This document shows positions 15,908 through 18,372 of a stretch of 18,372 nt of DNA, in pieces. Location: the NCBI GenBank assembly GCA_902797455.1, contig CADBTE010000245.1, forward strand, positions 1 through 18,372. The letters run 5' to 3'. The notes beneath the pieces are model-generated. The model was given only the letters and a program-made list of their open reading frames with translations, searched no databases and was not told the DNA's origin. Source of the DNA: an uncultured Planctomycetota bacterium (GTDB lineage Bacteria; Planctomycetota; Planctomycetia; Pirellulales; Thermoguttaceae). Made by a program: the position numbers and the translations under genes. Within the stretch, counting starts at the first letter, position 1; each line of letters opens with the position of its first letter.

Positions 15908-16789
15908 ATGAACCGACTCTCCACCGGCGTGGCAGGTCTTGACGAAAAGATCGGCGGGGGGCTCATCCCCGGGACGATGACCGTCTTAACGGGTGCCTCC
16001 GGCATCGGAAAGACGCAGTTCGGCCTTCAGTTTCTCAACGCCGGTTTATCCCAGGAGGGAAAGCGGGGGGTGATTTTCGACATGACCGCCCGGGGCGACT
16101 CGCAAAATCACGCCGACTACGCCGAGCGGATGTTCGATTGGAAACTCCTCGAGGAAGACCCCGAGCGGCGTTTCTATCCCGACGAGTTCTTCTCCCCCGG
16201 CTATACCGTCGGCGATTACTTCGGCGCGCTGCGCGGCCGGGGCAAGCGCGTGACCCGCCGCGATATGGACCCCGATCAGTGGCACGACTGGCAGGGGCTG
16301 CTGTCGCGCCGGCTCGACGCGGCCATCGCCTTTTTATACGCGCAGTTCACCCGCGGCGCGCGCCGGGTGGTGATCGACGGCATCGAGCCGGTCGCCCACC
16401 AGGGGGACTCGATTCAATTCGAGCTGCTGGAGTACGTCTATCAGCAGATTATTCTCAAAGACCCCGAGTGGGTGGCCCGCGACCTCTTCCGCCAGGCGTA
16501 TCTGGCCAACGAGGCGAAGATCCGCGCCTCGATCTATCCGGCCAAAAGCGCCTCGGCGCTGGTTCTTTACACCTCGCCGGAGACTCAGCTCGAGGCGATG
16601 ATCGACAAGCCCCTCGACGAGGGGGACCTTTTGGCCTCGGCCAACACGATCATCCACATGGGGAAGATCCGCGACGGGGGCCGCTTCCGCCGGGCCCTGT
16701 ACGTCGCCAAGCACCGCGGAAGCGTCTGCCCCGACGAGATCTTCTTCTACGAAATCGACGACCGCGGACTACGCCTGGTCGAGGGGTGA
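15908..16789 (+). CDS. Single-domain KaiC/RecA-superfamily ATPase
   Basis: 293 residues from the ATG at 15908, with AGAGG upstream. The frame is open further upstream inside the ligase gene, but that is the GC-rich shadow of the ligase. The opening STGVAGLDEKIGGGLIPGTMTVLTG is the KaiC-family start. Walker A is GASGIGKT with Lys35; Walker B is VVIDGIE with Asp157. After the first Walker helix, where KaiC proteins normally carry the catalytic Glu-Glu pair, this one reads FDMTARGDSQ (57-66), so the pair is absent. An insertion of about 60 residues precedes Walker B. There is only one domain, unlike two-domain clock KaiC. The function is unknown; relatives act in signalling, motility or DNA processes. 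Its 3' end overlaps the convergent gene at 16769 by 21 bases. Confidence 0.85.
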   Translation: MNRLSTGVAGLDEKIGGGLIPGTMTVLTGASGIGKTQFGLQFLNAGLSQEGKRGVIFDMTARGDSQNHADYAERMFDWKLLEEDPERRFYPDEFFSPGYTVGDYFGALRGRGKRVTRRDMDPDQWHDWQGLLSRRLDAAIAFLYAQFTRGARRVVIDGIEPVAHQGDSIQFELLEYVYQQIILKDPEWVARDLFRQAYLANEAKIRASIYPAKSASALVLYTSPETQLEAMIDKPLDEGDLLASANTIIHMGKIRDGGRFRRALYVAKHRGSVCPDEIFFYEIDDRGLRLVEG

Positions 16790-17890
16790 TTTAACCGGCG
16801 GCTTTTTCCGCCGGCGCCTCATGGCGGTCCAGACCCCCAAGAGAATCACCAGCCCTGTCAGCGCGAAGGCCATAAAAACGCGCTGTTTCCGGTCGTCGGG
16901 GTGCCCCGCCGCGGCGTAGAGCTTTTGGTTCTTCGGGAACGGTTCGGTCCACACCTCGGAAACCTCTTCCCCGTTCCAATAGCCGGTGCACAGATGCGTG
17001 CGGTAATCGGCGAAGGTCACGTTCAGCACCAGCCCCATCGACTTCGGCGAAAAATGATCGTCGGAGAACCGCTTTTTACTGAACTTCTTCAGGCGGATCG
17101 TGTGGTCAAAGATCACCTTCCCCTTTTGTTTGCGCAGCACCTTCGTCTCCGCGGGGATCAGTTTGGAGATTTTCTCATCATACCGATTGACAATCTCCAT
17201 CTCGAGATTGGGGGTATCGCCGCCGGCGGTCGTCACAAAGGTCCGTTTCAGCACATGGAACGACGGTTCGGCGATGGTGAACTCGGTCCGAATCGGTCCC
17301 CCGAAGGGGAGGGAATCTTTGCTGAAAACGACGTTGTACGTCTTTTCCGCGTCTTTCCCCTGCGGCGCTGGGCTCTCTTCCTCATCCTCAACCGAGTACT
17401 GGCCCGTATCGTGGAGGAAAAGGGCATTATGAATGCTCGACCCCACCTTCGGAAGATCGATCAGTCCGATCAGGCGCGGGTCGTAGAACGGGGCGTAATG
17501 CGCCCCTTCGGCCATCGGGATATCCATCAGGCGAACGCTGTCCTGCCCCTCGATGTAGAGCGACACTTCCCCGTCACGCAGCAGGCAGGACATCTTCTGT
17601 TCACACTGCGGCCACTGCAACAGAAAGAGAATCTTCCCGTGATCATAGTCGGCCGATACCTCACAGTGGCGCATAGGCATCGGCTGAGCGGTATCGTCAA
17701 TCTCAAACTCGGCGTGAAACGACTCGACCTTCCCGAGCTTTTGCTCCACCCCGAGCAAAAGCGCCTTGGCTTTTTCCTCGTCCCCTTTTGTCCGAGCGGC
17801 GGGCAAAAGAACCGCGGCGATGATTAAAAAGAACCACGCGGCCGACGGCCGGCGGCTTTGATAGTCCGTTTTCATTGAAACTTTGTCCAT
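16769..17890 (-). CDS. LolA-like exported protein with C-terminal membrane anchor
   Basis: 373 residues from the ATG at 17890 (GAGG 9 bases upstream; a second ATG at 17875 lacks one). An N-terminal signal segment is at about residues 18-33. The body starts with an EKAKALLLGVEQKLGKVESFHAEF-type helix followed by beta-rich sequence. This resembles the outer-membrane lipoprotein-sorting (LolA/LolB) fold, a tentative match. A second hydrophobic segment near residues 342-358 is followed by an Arg/Lys-rich tail (RRRRKK), so the bulk is probably outside the cytoplasm and anchored at its C terminus. No real LolA would have such an anchor, so carrier function is doubtful. It follows the cysteine-rich gene by 9 bases, suggesting translational coupling. 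Its end overlaps the convergent ATPase gene. Confidence 0.8.
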   Translation of the reverse strand: MDKVSMKTDYQSRRPSAAWFFLIIAAVLLPAARTKGDEEKAKALLLGVEQKLGKVESFHAEFEIDDTAQPMPMRHCEVSADYDHGKILFLLQWPQCEQKMSCLLRDGEVSLYIEGQDSVRLMDIPMAEGAHYAPFYDPRLIGLIDLPKVGSSIHNALFLHDTGQYSVEDEEESPAPQGKDAEKTYNVVFSKDSLPFGGPIRTEFTIAEPSFHVLKRTFVTTAGGDTPNLEMEIVNRYDEKISKLIPAETKVLRKQKGKVIFDHTIRLKKFSKKRFSDDHFSPKSMGLVLNVTFADYRTHLCTGYWNGEEVSEVWTEPFPKNQKLYAAAGHPDDRKQRVFMAFALTGLVILLGVWTAMRRRRKKPPVKSPLDQA

Positions 17891-17899
17891 CGGTATTCC

Positions 17900-18319
17900 T
17901 CACTGGCACGGAATCGCGTCTATTTGAATAATCTTGATGCCACGAGTGTAACCGGTCCAAATCCCGGAATCCTTACACTCTCCGCTGGTAATGTCGGGAA
18001 CGCACCGGATCATTTTCAAGCAGTCGAGGTACTCTTCCTTCGAATGGCCGGCGTCCGATTCGACCCTCTCGGTCGGGAACTCCTCCACTTCGTAGACGGC
18101 CGAGGCCCCCTCCCCCATGCAGTCGCCGGCGGCCGCCTGAATCTGGAAGCAGGAGGTTCCGACTTTGCTGTCGTCCTTACAGCACGGACGCAGCTCGCGG
18201 CTGGGAACGTCACAGTCCCCGCTGCCCGAGACCAATCCGGCGCAGATCCAGCCGAACAGCGGCAGGACCGTCACCACCACAAGCAAAACCGGACGGAACT
18301 TCCTTTTATCAAGCGTCAT
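17900..18319 (-). CDS. Small cysteine-rich exported or membrane-anchored protein, unknown function
   Basis: 139 residues. GGAGG lies 9 bases before the ATG at 18319, the best ribosome binding site on this strand. A hydrophobic segment at about residues 10-31 is a signal peptide or anchor. The remainder has nine cysteines (36, 46, 47, 57, 67, 100, 106, 115, 138), plus Cys26 inside the hydrophobic segment. Their spread suggests several disulfides in an extracytoplasmic domain. The residues before Cys26 (GWI) do not form a good lipobox. I recognise no family. It is first in a two-gene unit with the LolA-like protein, whose start is 9 bases after this stop, so the two may act together at the envelope. 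Confidence 0.8.
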   Translation of the reverse strand: MTLDKRKFRPVLLVVVTVLPLFGWICAGLVSGSGDCDVPSRELRPCCKDDSKVGTSCFQIQAAAGDCMGEGASAVYEVEEFPTERVESDAGHSKEEYLDCLKMIRCVPDITSGECKDSGIWTGYTRGIKIIQIDAIPCQ

Positions 18320-18372
18320 AAAAATATCCTCCGTTATTGGAAAATGATGATTTCTCGATTCTTTCTTCGCAG

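Overview
The window looks like chromosomal DNA from a GC-rich, Gram-negative-type bacterium, most likely Planctomycetota or a close relative. The best clue is RpoD: its region 2 context and its long, basic, arginine-rich non-conserved region resemble planctomycete primary sigma factors as I remember them. Promoters resembling the sigma-70 consensus, with the -10 element TATACT, recur. This placement is inference, because no rRNA or other phylogenetic marker was aligned.

Layout. Positions 1-95 hold the 5' end of a minus-strand gene for an exported protein, with a TATAAT promoter behind it. Positions 220-4029 hold two tandem, highly similar genes for secreted right-handed beta-helix proteins (pectate-lyase-like fold), each with its own promoter. 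Positions 4093-9344 hold a plus-strand information-processing cluster: promoter, hairpin leader, dnaG (primase), rpoD (primary sigma factor) and pyrD (class 1B dihydroorotate dehydrogenase). The usual rpsU is absent. Positions 9362-13104 are on the minus strand: rpsO (S15), then pnp (PNPase), a strong intrinsic terminator, then a soluble orphan histidine kinase. The rpsO leader and the rpsO-pnp gap contain strong hairpins, suggesting RNA-level control. Positions 13395-14354 (minus) encode a D-2-hydroxyacid dehydrogenase. Positions 14547-16789 (plus) encode a PaaK-type acyl-CoA ligase followed by a single-domain KaiC/RecA-like ATPase. Positions 16769-18319 (minus) hold a two-gene unit: a cysteine-rich exported small protein, then a LolA-like exported protein with a C-terminal membrane anchor.

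How the genes relate. dnaG, rpoD, rpsO and pnp are housekeeping genes for replication, transcription, translation and RNA decay. dnaG, rpoD and pnp all use non-ATG starts, each with a good Shine-Dalgarno sequence. The flanking genes are accessory: duplicated surface or carbohydrate-related beta-helix proteins, the ligase/ATPase pair and the cysteine-rich pair. I see no CRISPR array, transposase, integrase, tRNA or rRNA. No complete novel defence or biosynthetic system is evident. The most unusual items are the beta-helix duplication, the KaiC-like ATPase lacking the usual catalytic glutamates, the cysteine-rich/LolA-like pair, and the structured rpsO-pnp RNA.
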